Source of the DNA: an uncultured Clostridium sp.
GTDB taxonomy: Bacteria > Bacillota > Clostridia > Lachnospirales > Lachnospiraceae
DNA: 64,000 bases
Direction: 5' to 3'
Assembly: GCA_937885015.1 (NCBI GenBank)
Contig: CALAAS010000026.1
Coordinates: 127,906-191,905, forward strand
This document shows positions 23,525-31,276 of this stretch, one piece after another. The translations under genes and the position numbers were made by a program. The notes under the pieces were generated by a model. It was not told the DNA's origin, did no database searches, and saw nothing but the letters and a program-made list of their open reading frames with translations. Within the stretch, counting starts at the first letter, position 1; every line of letters starts with the position of its first letter.

Positions 23525-25936
23525 TTATTTGGTTTCTTTTTTCGTTTCAATGCCATCCTTCTTCTGGGTAAAAGGAAGCTTGATAATTTTCCCCGCCGCC
23601 TTCACTGCCTCGCTTTTCTTTGCAGCTGCTTTTGAAGCCGTCTTTCTGGTCGTCCCAGTCTTTTCTGTCCCTGCTTTTGCTCCGTTTTTTCCCGTTTTCT
23701 GCCGTTTTTCCGGCGTGCATGTAAAGACGCAGACGCCCAGCGGCGGAAGCTGAATGGTAATTGACTCCTGCTTTCCGTCACATTCAGCTGCTCTGGATGC
23801 CTTTACCCGCGCATTTCCCAAGCCGCTGCCGCCAAACCGTACGGCATCACTGCAGAAAATCTCTTTATATTTTCCTTCAAAAGGAACACCCACCTGATAT
23901 TTCGCGTGGTGTACCGGAGCGAAGTTGCAGACAAACAGAAGCGTCTCCTCCTCTGAGCGGCGCAGGAACGCCACAATATTATTGGCAGAATCCATGCAGT
24001 TGATCCACTCAAACCCCTCCGGCTGATAATCCTCCCGGTACAGAGCCGGATGGCTGCGGTACAGGCGATTCAGCTCTTTCACATATTCCTGCATCTGGCT
24101 GTGGATGGGATACTTAAGAAGATTCCACTCCACTCCCTTCTCCTCGCTCCACTCATCCATCTGTGCAAAGTCCTGACCCATAAACAGAAGCTTTTTGCCC
24201 GGATGCCCCATCATAAAGCCATACGCTGTCCGCAGATTGGCAAATTTATCCTCCATCGTCTGCCCCGGCATCTTGTTGACCAGAGAGCCTTTCCCATGCA
24301 CCACCTCATCATGGGAAAATACCAGCACAAAATCCTCGCTGTAAGCATAAATCATGCTAAAGGTCAGCTCATTGTAATGGTGGCACCGGAAAAAGGGATC
24401 CTGCTGCATATAACCCAGGAAATCATTCATCCAACCCATATTCCACTTATAATCAAATCCCAGGCCGCCGCCCTTTACGTCTCCTGTGATCTTCGGCCAG
24501 GCAGTAGACTCCTCCGCAATGAGAATCGCGCCGTCCTTTCTCCCCTTAAAAACGGAATTCAGGTGTTTTAAAAACTCCACAGCCTCCAGGTTCTCATGGC
24601 CTCCATAAATGTTTGCCACCCACTCGCCCGGATTTTTCCCGTAATCAAGATACAGCATAGAGGCCACCGCATCAAACCGGATTCCATCTGCATGATAACG
24701 GTCTGCCCAAAACATGGCATTGGCAATCAGAAAATTGGAAACTCCCGGCCGACCATAATTATAGATCAGCGTTCCCCAGTGAGGATGGGCCCCCTGACGC
24801 GGATCCTGATGCTCATATACACAGCTTCCGTCAAACTGCGCCATCCCCCAGGCATCTCTGGGAAAATGTGCAGGTACCCAGTCCAGAATCACACCAATTC
24901 CCTGACTATGCATATAATCCATAAAATACATGAAATCATCCGGTGTTCCAAACCGGCTGGTGGGAGCATAGTAACCCGTTACCTGATATCCCCAGGAGGC
25001 ATCCAGCGGATGCTCCATAACCGGCATCAGCTCCACATGGGTATATCCCATCTCTTTTACATATTCCGCCAGTTTTACCGCAATCTCCCGATAATTGTAA
25101 AACTCCGAACCCGCAATATCATTGCCCGACGCATCCTGCTCCAGCGGCTTCCGCATCCAGGAACCCAGATGCACCTCATAAATCGCCATGGGTTCCCTCT
25201 TGGTGTCCGTCCCGGCCCGCCGTTCCATCCAGTCCTCATCCGCCCACTGGTATTCGTTCAGATCCCAGACAACCGATGCTGTCCTTGGACGCAGCTCCGC
25301 AAAATTGGCATAAGGATCCGCCTTCAGGGCCGGATCGCCGTTTTTAAACTTGATTTCATATTTATAGAGTGCCCCCTTCTTAACTCCAGGAATAAAAATC
25401 TCAAAAATCCCCGAGTCTCCCAGGCGCCGCATCTGATGTCGGCGGCCATCCCAGAGGTTAAAATCTCCCACTACACTGACCCGCATGGCACAGGGAGCCC
25501 AGACTGCAAAATAGACACCGTCTACCCCCTTAATCGTCATCGGGTGTGCGCCCATCTTATTATAGATCGTATAGTGAATTCCTGCCTTGAACTTCTTCAG
25601 GTCAGCATCCGAAAACTGGGGCGCATAGGAATAGGGGTCGTGAATCTCGCCCAACGTTCCGTTATCATAAAACACCTGAAGCGTATAGTCTGCCAGAGTC
25701 TTTCTCGGAACCAGTACGGCAAAAAAGCCGGCATCATCCGCCATCTCCATGGGAAACTGTTTCCCGGTCGAAGCCAGCTTGACTGTAATCGCGCGGGCCG
25801 TCGGAATAAATGCCTGCACCAGCATACCAACCGGCGTCATATGCGCTCCCAGCATGCGGTGCGGGTCTGCAGACTCCGAGTAGACAATCTCCTCAATTCC
25901 CGCCCAGTCCATAAGATCGTATAATGTTTTATCCAT
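23525..25936 (-). CDS. glgB: 1,4-alpha-glucan branching enzyme with basic C-terminal tail
   Basis: 803 residues; introduces alpha-1,6 branches in glycogen. An N-terminal CBM48-like region (about 110-220) precedes a GH13 barrel with the nucleophile in GIRFDAV near 418, the acid/base glutamate in AEES near 474 and FSHDEVVHGKGS near 542. The C-terminal all-beta domain ends near 735 (LPPLGVCVFTC). After this, about 65 residues of Lys/Ala/Thr-rich low complexity (AGTEKTGTTRKTASKAAAKK and beyond) extend beyond the usual family end. It is transcribed away from lepB from the promoter below. Confidence 0.95.
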   Translation of the reverse strand: MDKTLYDLMDWAGIEEIVYSESADPHRMLGAHMTPVGMLVQAFIPTARAITVKLASTGKQFPMEMADDAGFFAVLVPRKTLADYTLQVFYDNGTLGEIHDPYSYAPQFSDADLKKFKAGIHYTIYNKMGAHPMTIKGVDGVYFAVWAPCAMRVSVVGDFNLWDGRRHQMRRLGDSGIFEIFIPGVKKGALYKYEIKFKNGDPALKADPYANFAELRPRTASVVWDLNEYQWADEDWMERRAGTDTKREPMAIYEVHLGSWMRKPLEQDASGNDIAGSEFYNYREIAVKLAEYVKEMGYTHVELMPVMEHPLDASWGYQVTGYYAPTSRFGTPDDFMYFMDYMHSQGIGVILDWVPAHFPRDAWGMAQFDGSCVYEHQDPRQGAHPHWGTLIYNYGRPGVSNFLIANAMFWADRYHADGIRFDAVASMLYLDYGKNPGEWVANIYGGHENLEAVEFLKHLNSVFKGRKDGAILIAEESTAWPKITGDVKGGGLGFDYKWNMGWMNDFLGYMQQDPFFRCHHYNELTFSMIYAYSEDFVLVFSHDEVVHGKGSLVNKMPGQTMEDKFANLRTAYGFMMGHPGKKLLFMGQDFAQMDEWSEEKGVEWNLLKYPIHSQMQEYVKELNRLYRSHPALYREDYQPEGFEWINCMDSANNIVAFLRRSEEETLLFVCNFAPVHHAKYQVGVPFEGKYKEIFCSDAVRFGGSGLGNARVKASRAAECDGKQESITIQLPPLGVCVFTCTPEKRQKTGKNGAKAGTEKTGTTRKTASKAAAKKSEAVKAAGKIIKLPFTQKKDGIETKKETK

Positions 25937-25973
25937 AAATACGCCCCCTTATTTTCCCTTGTGTTTTAGCTAC

Positions 25974-26002
25974 ATTCTAACATCCAATATTCAATAATAC
26001 AA
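25974..26002 (-). promoter_or_regulatory. glgB promoter
   Basis: Minus-strand TTGTAT, 17-base spacer, TAGAAT, followed by about 38 bases of leader with AAGGGGGCG before the ATG. Confidence 0.55.
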
Positions 26003-26082
26003 TCATTTTAAAGGATTTGTCCCCTTTTTTGGCAACTGGCCCGGAAAGCGGATCCTTAAATGTGAAATTTCTTTAAAATATC

Positions 26083-26111
26083 TTGCTAAATCAAAAAAAC
26101 TCATATACACT
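26083..26111 (+). promoter_or_regulatory. Possible lepB-lysC promoter
   Basis: Plus-strand TTGCTA, 17 bases, TACACT upstream of lepB. Both boxes are imperfect. The surrounding region is A+T-rich and several alternative -10 boxes exist. Confidence 0.35.
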
Positions 26112-26149
26112 AGTATATTGCAAATGAGACAAACCAGACAGGAGATACC

Positions 26150-26911
26150 ATGGATTATAAAGAAGAAAAACAAAAAGGACGGGAAACCCACACTTCCCCT
26201 GCCCTGGACAACCTGGATGAAATGCTGAAACAACTGCAGGAAGGTTCCATCGGCATCAATCAGCCAGAGTCCCAGGCTGGAGAAAACAGCAGCGAACCCG
26301 ACGGCTCCCCGGTTCCGGAGTCAGATTCAGTATCAACTTTAAACTCTTCTCCCGGGCAGAGCCGGAAAAAAGAACCCCTGAACTGGAAAAAAGAACTTCT
26401 GAGCTGGGTTCAGGTTCTTGTCACCGCAGCTGTCATTGCCTTCCTGATCAACCGTTTTATCATTGCCAACAGCCGGGTCCCCACCCCTTCAATGGTGCCC
26501 ACTATCATGGCAGGAGACCGGATCATCGGCTCCCGGTTAAGCTATCAGTTTGGGGAACCGCAGCGGGGCGATATTGCCATTTTCGTCTATCCCGATGATG
26601 AAGCCAGGGGGATTACTACCTATTATGTAAAAAGAATCATCGGCCTGCCCGGCGACACCGTAGATATCATAAACGGTCAGGTCTATCTGAACGGCTCTCA
26701 GACACCGCTGGAGGAACCATATCTCAATGAGGCCATGGAGCCGGAACCTCCACAGCACTATGAAGTGCCAGAGGACTCCTATTTTATGATGGGCGATAAC
26801 CGCAACAATTCCAACGACTCGCGCCGCTGGAACAATAAATACGTAAAGCGCGACAAAATCATTGCCAAGGTGCTGTTCCAGTACTTCCCCAAAATACAGA
26901 AACTGAACTAG
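26150..26911 (+). CDS. lepB: Type I signal peptidase
   Basis: 253-residue membrane-anchored serine protease that removes signal peptides from secreted proteins. One helix lies near 88-107 (VQVLVTAAVIAFLINRFII); the catalytic serine is in TPSMVPT near 114, the general-base lysine in YYVKRIIGLPGDTV near 161, and the family box MGDNRNNSNDSRRW near 215. Compared with minimal Gram-positive SipS-type enzymes, it has an 85-residue hydrophilic, acidic N-terminal extension facing the cytoplasm. AGGAGATACC precedes the ATG. Followed 42 bases later by lysC. Confidence 0.95.
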   Translation: MDYKEEKQKGRETHTSPALDNLDEMLKQLQEGSIGINQPESQAGENSSEPDGSPVPESDSVSTLNSSPGQSRKKEPLNWKKELLSWVQVLVTAAVIAFLINRFIIANSRVPTPSMVPTIMAGDRIIGSRLSYQFGEPQRGDIAIFVYPDDEARGITTYYVKRIIGLPGDTVDIINGQVYLNGSQTPLEEPYLNEAMEPEPPQHYEVPEDSYFMMGDNRNNSNDSRRWNNKYVKRDKIIAKVLFQYFPKIQKLN

Positions 26912-26953
26912 CCATCTTCCAATAAGACGATATTTTCACAACAGGAGGAACTT

Positions 26954-28273
26954 ATGAAAAAAGTAGTAAAATTCGGCGGCAGCTCCCTTGCCAGCGCGAA
27001 ACAGTTTAAAAAGGTCGGCGACATCATCCGCCAGGATAAAGCCAGACGGTACGTAATCCCGTCTGCTCCCGGGAAACGCAGCAAAACCGATGAAAAAGTA
27101 ACCGATATGCTCTACGCCTGCTACGATGCGGCAGCCTCCGGAACCGGTTACGGAAAAATGCTGACCCGGATCAAGGAGCGCTACGAACAGATTATCGAAG
27201 GCCTTGACCTGAATCTGAATCTGGATTATGAATTTCAGACCATTGAAAAAAATTTCATCGCAAAAATGGGACGCGACTATGCCGCCTCCCGCGGAGAATA
27301 TTTAAACGGCATCATCATGTCCCACTATCTGGGTTATGAATTTATTGACGCAGCAGAGGTCATCTTTTTTGACGACAACGGCGTTTTCCTCTCTGAAAAG
27401 ACCAATGAAGAGCTTTCACAGCGTCTGGCCCACACAGACCGGGCCGTAATTCCTGGTTTCTATGGTTCCAAACCAGACGGCTCCATCCATACCTTTTCCC
27501 GTGGCGGCTCCGACATTACCGGCTCCATCGTGGCACGGGCCATCCATGCTGATCTCTATGAAAACTGGACGGATGTTTCCGGTTTTCTGGTAACGGATCC
27601 AAACCTGGTGGAAAATCCGGTCCCCATCGAAACCATTACTTACAAAGAACTGCGCGAGCTGTCTTACATGGGTGCCAGCGTGCTCCACGAGGAGGCTATT
27701 TTCCCGGTCCGCCGAGAGGGTATCCCCATCAATATCCGCAACACCAATAAGCCGGATGATCCCGGCACACTGATTGTAGAGAGCACCTGCCGCAAGCCGA
27801 AATACGTCATTACCGGTATCGCCGGCAAAAAAGGATTCTGCTCCATCAACATCGAAAAAGCTATGATGAATGCAGAAATCGGGTTTGGGAGAAAGGTTCT
27901 GGATGTCTTCGAAAAGTACGGCATCTCCTTTGAGCACATGCCATCCGGCATCGATACCATGACCATTTTCGTGCATCAGTCTGAATTCGAAGAGTTTGAG
28001 CAGTCTGTTATCGCCGGAATCCATCGGGCTGTACAGCCGGATTCCATTGATCTGGAATCTGATCTGGCACTGATCGCTGTTGTCGGCCGCGGAATGAAGT
28101 CCGCCCGCGGGACAGCTGGTCGGATTTTCTCCGCTCTGGCCCATGCCCGGGTCAACGTCAAAATGATTGACCAGGGATCCAGCGAACTGAACATCATCAT
28201 CGGCGTCAAAAATGCAGACTTTGAACCGGCTGTAAAGGCAATTTACGATATTTTCATTACCGCAGAACTTTAA
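26954..28273 (+). CDS. lysC: Aspartate kinase
   Basis: 439 residues; phosphorylates aspartate to start lysine, threonine and methionine synthesis, and in spore formers dipicolinate. The kinase domain opens VVKFGGSSLASAKQ; FSRGGSDITGSI near 178 forms the substrate site. Two C-terminal ACT domains (from about 290, CSINIEKAMMNAEIGFG, and from about 370, VVGRGMKSARG) provide amino-acid feedback control. AGGAGGAACTT precedes the ATG. No leader peptide or L-box riboswitch is evident in the 42-base gap from lepB. Confidence 0.95.
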   Translation: MKKVVKFGGSSLASAKQFKKVGDIIRQDKARRYVIPSAPGKRSKTDEKVTDMLYACYDAAASGTGYGKMLTRIKERYEQIIEGLDLNLNLDYEFQTIEKNFIAKMGRDYAASRGEYLNGIIMSHYLGYEFIDAAEVIFFDDNGVFLSEKTNEELSQRLAHTDRAVIPGFYGSKPDGSIHTFSRGGSDITGSIVARAIHADLYENWTDVSGFLVTDPNLVENPVPIETITYKELRELSYMGASVLHEEAIFPVRREGIPINIRNTNKPDDPGTLIVESTCRKPKYVITGIAGKKGFCSINIEKAMMNAEIGFGRKVLDVFEKYGISFEHMPSGIDTMTIFVHQSEFEEFEQSVIAGIHRAVQPDSIDLESDLALIAVVGRGMKSARGTAGRIFSALAHARVNVKMIDQGSSELNIIIGVKNADFEPAVKAIYDIFITAEL

Positions 28274-28283
28274 TCCTCTGATA

Positions 28284-28505
28284 TGGCTCACACATAGCAA
28301 AAAAATGTGCGCCTTGGCGCACACCCGCGCCGAGTGCGCATAATCGTGTTTTTTGTTTGATAGGAAAGGAACTTTCCTATCAAACAAAAAAGAAGCTCGC
28401 TCGCGAGCTTCTCCGCCTGCGGCGGATCGCTTTTGCGGCAAAGTTCCTTTCTGCCGCATGGCGATCCCCACGGAGCGTTTTTTATTTCATAGGACGCATT
28501 TTCCT
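28284..28505. repeat. Cluster of inverted repeats between lysC and a kinase gene
   Basis: Five or more stem-loops in tandem: TGTGCGC...GCGCACA near 28304; a perfect 20-base arm pair (28349-28368 with 28372-28391, loop GAA); GAAGCTCGC with GCGAGCTTC (28392-28411); CCGCC with GGCGG (28413-28425); and a nested stem GATCGC/GCGATC with TGCGGCA/TGCCGCA (28425-28466). The end, CGGAGCGTTTTTTATT then CATAGGA (from 28471), recurs at 63863. It may terminate transcripts from both flanks, but the density exceeds a simple terminator and looks like an extragenic repeat family. Confidence 0.8.
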
Positions 28506-30201
28506 ACTCTGCCTTTTCTCCGCTCTTTCTCCACATCAGACATACCTTAAACAAATCTGCCTCCACAGAGACCTCCATCTCGCCCTTCTGCAGTTTGGTA
28601 AAGCTGCCGGCAATGGCCAGTCCAAGGCCGGATCCTTCTGTGTTGCGGGAGGCATCGCCACGAACAAACCGTTCTGTCAGATCCTGCTCCCCAGACAGCT
28701 CCGCCGCCGAAATATTTTTCATAGAAATAACAACCTGTTTTTCGTTCTCCTCAATCTCCACATAAGCCCGCGTTCCAGCCAAACCGTATTTTACAATATT
28801 AACCAGAAGGTTTTCGAAAATTCGGTAAGTCTTATCACTGTCCAAACGCAGAATTACCTTGTGATCCGGCAGCTGAAACCGGAAATCGATTCCCGACGAC
28901 GCGATTTTATCATCCATCTCCAGGCGAACCTGTTTCATCAGGCTGACCACATCCACATCCATCAAATTCAGCGTGACATTGTTGCTGTTTGCCTTGCTGA
29001 TTTCAAAAAGATCCTCAATCAGGCTCTTCAGCCGCATGGATTTCTGATCCAGTACCTGAATATATGAATCCCGCTCCTGGGGCGTGATATTCTTTTCTTT
29101 CAGCAAATTCACGTATGTGATAATAGCCGTCAGAGGCGTTTTCAGATCATGGGACACATTGGTAATCAGCTCCGTCTTCATACTCCTGCTTCTTACCTCT
29201 GCCTCTACTGCCTTCCGGAATCCGCCCTGAATCCTGGCAATTTCTCCCTTTAGGGGTTCAAAGACACCCAGATTTTCCTGAATCTCCACCTCCAGATCCC
29301 CCTCTGCCATCCGGCCGGCCGCGTCCAGAAGAATTGCATATTTTTCCTGTATATTCCCGTAAATCCGGCGCATCACAAAAAACAGGGCCACCGAGTAAAG
29401 AAAAATCCCAAAAATCCCATAAAACCAAAGCATGCTCATCACCGACAGAGCCAGAAAATTTACCACCACGATTTTTACCATCAGCCTGGTTGGTTTATCC
29501 CGAAAATCCACGGCCTCCACAGCTCTGCAGAGCTTCCTTCCTGCATTTTTTATCCAAAGAAACACGCTTCCCACCAGGGTCCGCTCCTGAAACCACCGAC
29601 GAAATCCCAAAGTAAATACCGATTCCATGCTAATGATCAGCCAACCTTCAAAGACGAACAAAACAAGCCATAAAAGCACATTACATGCCAACACAACCCC
29701 GCCAGCCCCATCCGGTGAAAACTGCAGGTGCGTCTGCAGCTCCTGAGCGAATTCTCCGGTGACACTGTACCAGACAAATTCCGTCGGCCCGGTCATGTAG
29801 CTCAATCCTTCCATCACAAAGCAAAACGCCAGGTATCCCACGAAAAGCACAATTTCAAACGGACAGGCCGCCCATTTCCGCTCCGTAAGGCCAAAGGGCT
29901 TTATCAGTCCGACAATAAAGACAGCCAATCCCATCAGGGAAAATGCCGCCATCATAATCCAAATCAGCATATAGCGAAAATGCCAGGTATCCTCGAAATC
30001 GTACCAGGTTCCTCCAATCATGACGCTGTAGCCTGCCGTCTGCCCCTGCTGGACCATCTGCTCTGTAACGGTCCTGGCATCCAGATAGGCCTGTGTTTTC
30101 AGCCAGGGATAGGCTGCCATAACCAGCGTCGTTCCCAGCAGAATTGCTGCAATTAAAATAATCATTCCCAGCCTACGGCTGTTTTTCAATCTTGTATCCA
30201 A
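28504..30201 (-). CDS. Sensor histidine kinase
   Basis: 565 residues. Several membrane helices occupy roughly 13-32, 75-98, 110-130, 175-200 and 245-285, separated by short loops and an extracytoplasmic stretch of about 40 residues after the first helix. The cytoplasmic part has VSHDLKTPLTAI with the phosphorylated histidine near 349 and an ATPase with an SGLGLAIA box near 535. The start is TTG, supported by AAAGGTGG nine bases upstream, within the end of the regulator gene (29-base overlap). The signal is unknown. The stop sits at the edge of the repeat cluster. Confidence 0.9.
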   Translation of the reverse strand: MDTRLKNSRRLGMIILIAAILLGTTLVMAAYPWLKTQAYLDARTVTEQMVQQGQTAGYSVMIGGTWYDFEDTWHFRYMLIWIMMAAFSLMGLAVFIVGLIKPFGLTERKWAACPFEIVLFVGYLAFCFVMEGLSYMTGPTEFVWYSVTGEFAQELQTHLQFSPDGAGGVVLACNVLLWLVLFVFEGWLIISMESVFTLGFRRWFQERTLVGSVFLWIKNAGRKLCRAVEAVDFRDKPTRLMVKIVVVNFLALSVMSMLWFYGIFGIFLYSVALFFVMRRIYGNIQEKYAILLDAAGRMAEGDLEVEIQENLGVFEPLKGEIARIQGGFRKAVEAEVRSRSMKTELITNVSHDLKTPLTAIITYVNLLKEKNITPQERDSYIQVLDQKSMRLKSLIEDLFEISKANSNNVTLNLMDVDVVSLMKQVRLEMDDKIASSGIDFRFQLPDHKVILRLDSDKTYRIFENLLVNIVKYGLAGTRAYVEIEENEKQVVISMKNISAAELSGEQDLTERFVRGDASRNTEGSGLGLAIAGSFTKLQKGEMEVSVEADLFKVCLMWRKSGEKAE

Positions 30202-30979
30202 CTCCCCACACCACCTTTAAATATTTTGGTTTTTTCGGATTCAACTCTATTTTCTCCCGGATATTGCGCACATGCACCATAACCGTATCGGTATTGACCG
30301 CTCTCTCGTTCCACACCCGCTCATAAATCTCCTCAGCCGAAAAAACACGCCCCGGATTTCGGATCAGCAATGTCAGAATTTTAAATTCCATGGGCGTCAG
30401 CCGAACCTGGCTTCCGTCTGAAAACACCTCCACCGTTGACTCATTCAGCTCCAGACCTCCCACCCGGTATACCACATCGGCACCGTCAAGGTCATCTGTT
30501 TCCCGTTCCATCTGGCCTCCTATGACAGATTTCTCCGTAAAGCTCCGGATATTCTCACTTTCCAGACGTCTTTTCTGCCTCTCCAGCAGCTCCAGAAAGC
30601 GCCGATAGCGCCGGAGCTGAGAATTGACCCGCGCCAGCAGCTCCATAGGTGTAAATGGCTTGGTAATATAATCATCCGCCCCCATATTGAGTCCCATGAT
30701 CTTGTCAACCTCTTCTGATTTGGCTGACAGAAAGATAACCGGAAAGTCAAAGGTTTCCCGCAGCTTTACCACCATAGTCACCCCGTCCATCCGCGGCATC
30801 ATAATATCCACAATAGCCAGATCTATGCGCTCCTGCTTTAGCACCTCCAAACCTTCCAGGCCGTCTGCGGCCTGAAACACCCGGTATCCCTGTCCCCGGA
30901 GAAAAATCTCGATTCCCTCCCGTATTTCCTTATCATCCTCTACCAGTAAAATTCCAGTTTCTCCTGCCGGTTTCTGCAT
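30173..30979 (-). CDS. OmpR-family response regulator with long linker
   Basis: 268 residues. The receiver domain has the acidic pair in LLVEDDKEI, phospho-acceptor aspartate in IVDIMMPRMDG near 58 and the lysine in DDYITKPFTPMELL near 107. A winged-helix DNA-binding domain covers the last 95 residues (LTPMEFKILTLLIRNPGR). Between them lie about 55 residues (LELLERQKRRLESEN onward), longer than the usual short OmpR linker and partly coiled-coil. ATG 30979 has GGAGAG six bases upstream; a GTG five codons earlier is possible. Cotranscribed with and overlapping its kinase. Confidence 0.92.
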   Translation of the reverse strand: MQKPAGETGILLVEDDKEIREGIEIFLRGQGYRVFQAADGLEGLEVLKQERIDLAIVDIMMPRMDGVTMVVKLRETFDFPVIFLSAKSEEVDKIMGLNMGADDYITKPFTPMELLARVNSQLRRYRRFLELLERQKRRLESENIRSFTEKSVIGGQMERETDDLDGADVVYRVGGLELNESTVEVFSDGSQVRLTPMEFKILTLLIRNPGRVFSAEEIYERVWNERAVNTDTVMVHVRNIREKIELNPKKPKYLKVVWGVGYKIEKQP

Positions 30980-31140
30980 GTTCCTCTCTCCCACGTCTTT
31001 ATTTTCCTTCGTATTATACTACAAATCCGGCACTCTTCCTCCAGAAGTAAGAGAAAGTTAAGAAATATGCCAGTCAGTGTTACCATCCCGGCAAAGACCA
31101 GTACCAATTCCACATATTGCTGCGTATTCATACTCCGCAT
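30940..31140 (-). CDS. Possible small membrane protein upstream of the regulator
   Basis: A 66-codon frame begins at ATG 31140 after AAGGAAAGGGG, with a second ATG at 31131. It encodes one strongly hydrophobic segment (VELVLVFAGMVTLTGIFLNF) followed by a basic, cysteine-containing tail, and overlaps the regulator gene by 40 bases. The N-terminal part resembles the short holin-like toxin family in style, but the tail is unusual. It could also be a chance frame in the regulator's leader. Confidence 0.3.
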   Translation of the reverse strand: MRSMNTQQYVELVLVFAGMVTLTGIFLNFLLLLEEECRICSIIRRKIKTWERGTCRNRQEKLEFYW

Positions 31141-31218
31141 CGCCCCTTTCCTTTTCTTCTGCCTACACTATACAGGACGAATCCAAAGGGGAACTTCAGA
31201 AAAAACGAAAGATTTTCG

Positions 31219-31268
31219 AAAGAAGGCGCTGCAAAACATAAAAATCTCTGTTTTGCAGCGCCTTCTTT
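31219..31268 (-). terminator. Strong intrinsic terminator after the helicase gene
   Basis: A near-perfect stem of about 20 pairs (core GAAGGCGCTGCAAAACA, 31222-31238, with its complement 31249-31265; 10-base loop) begins nine bases after the helicase stop. T-rich tracts on both sides may allow bidirectional action. Confidence 0.85.
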
Positions 31269-31276
31269 TCTGGTAA

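Noticed and set aside
26912..26953. Lysine riboswitch before lysC
   Set aside because: The gap from lepB is only 42 bases and shows no aptamer-like structure.
28349..28391. Insertion-sequence terminal repeats or CRISPR repeat
   Set aside because: The arms are only three bases apart, there is no transposase and no spacing pattern. It is a hairpin.
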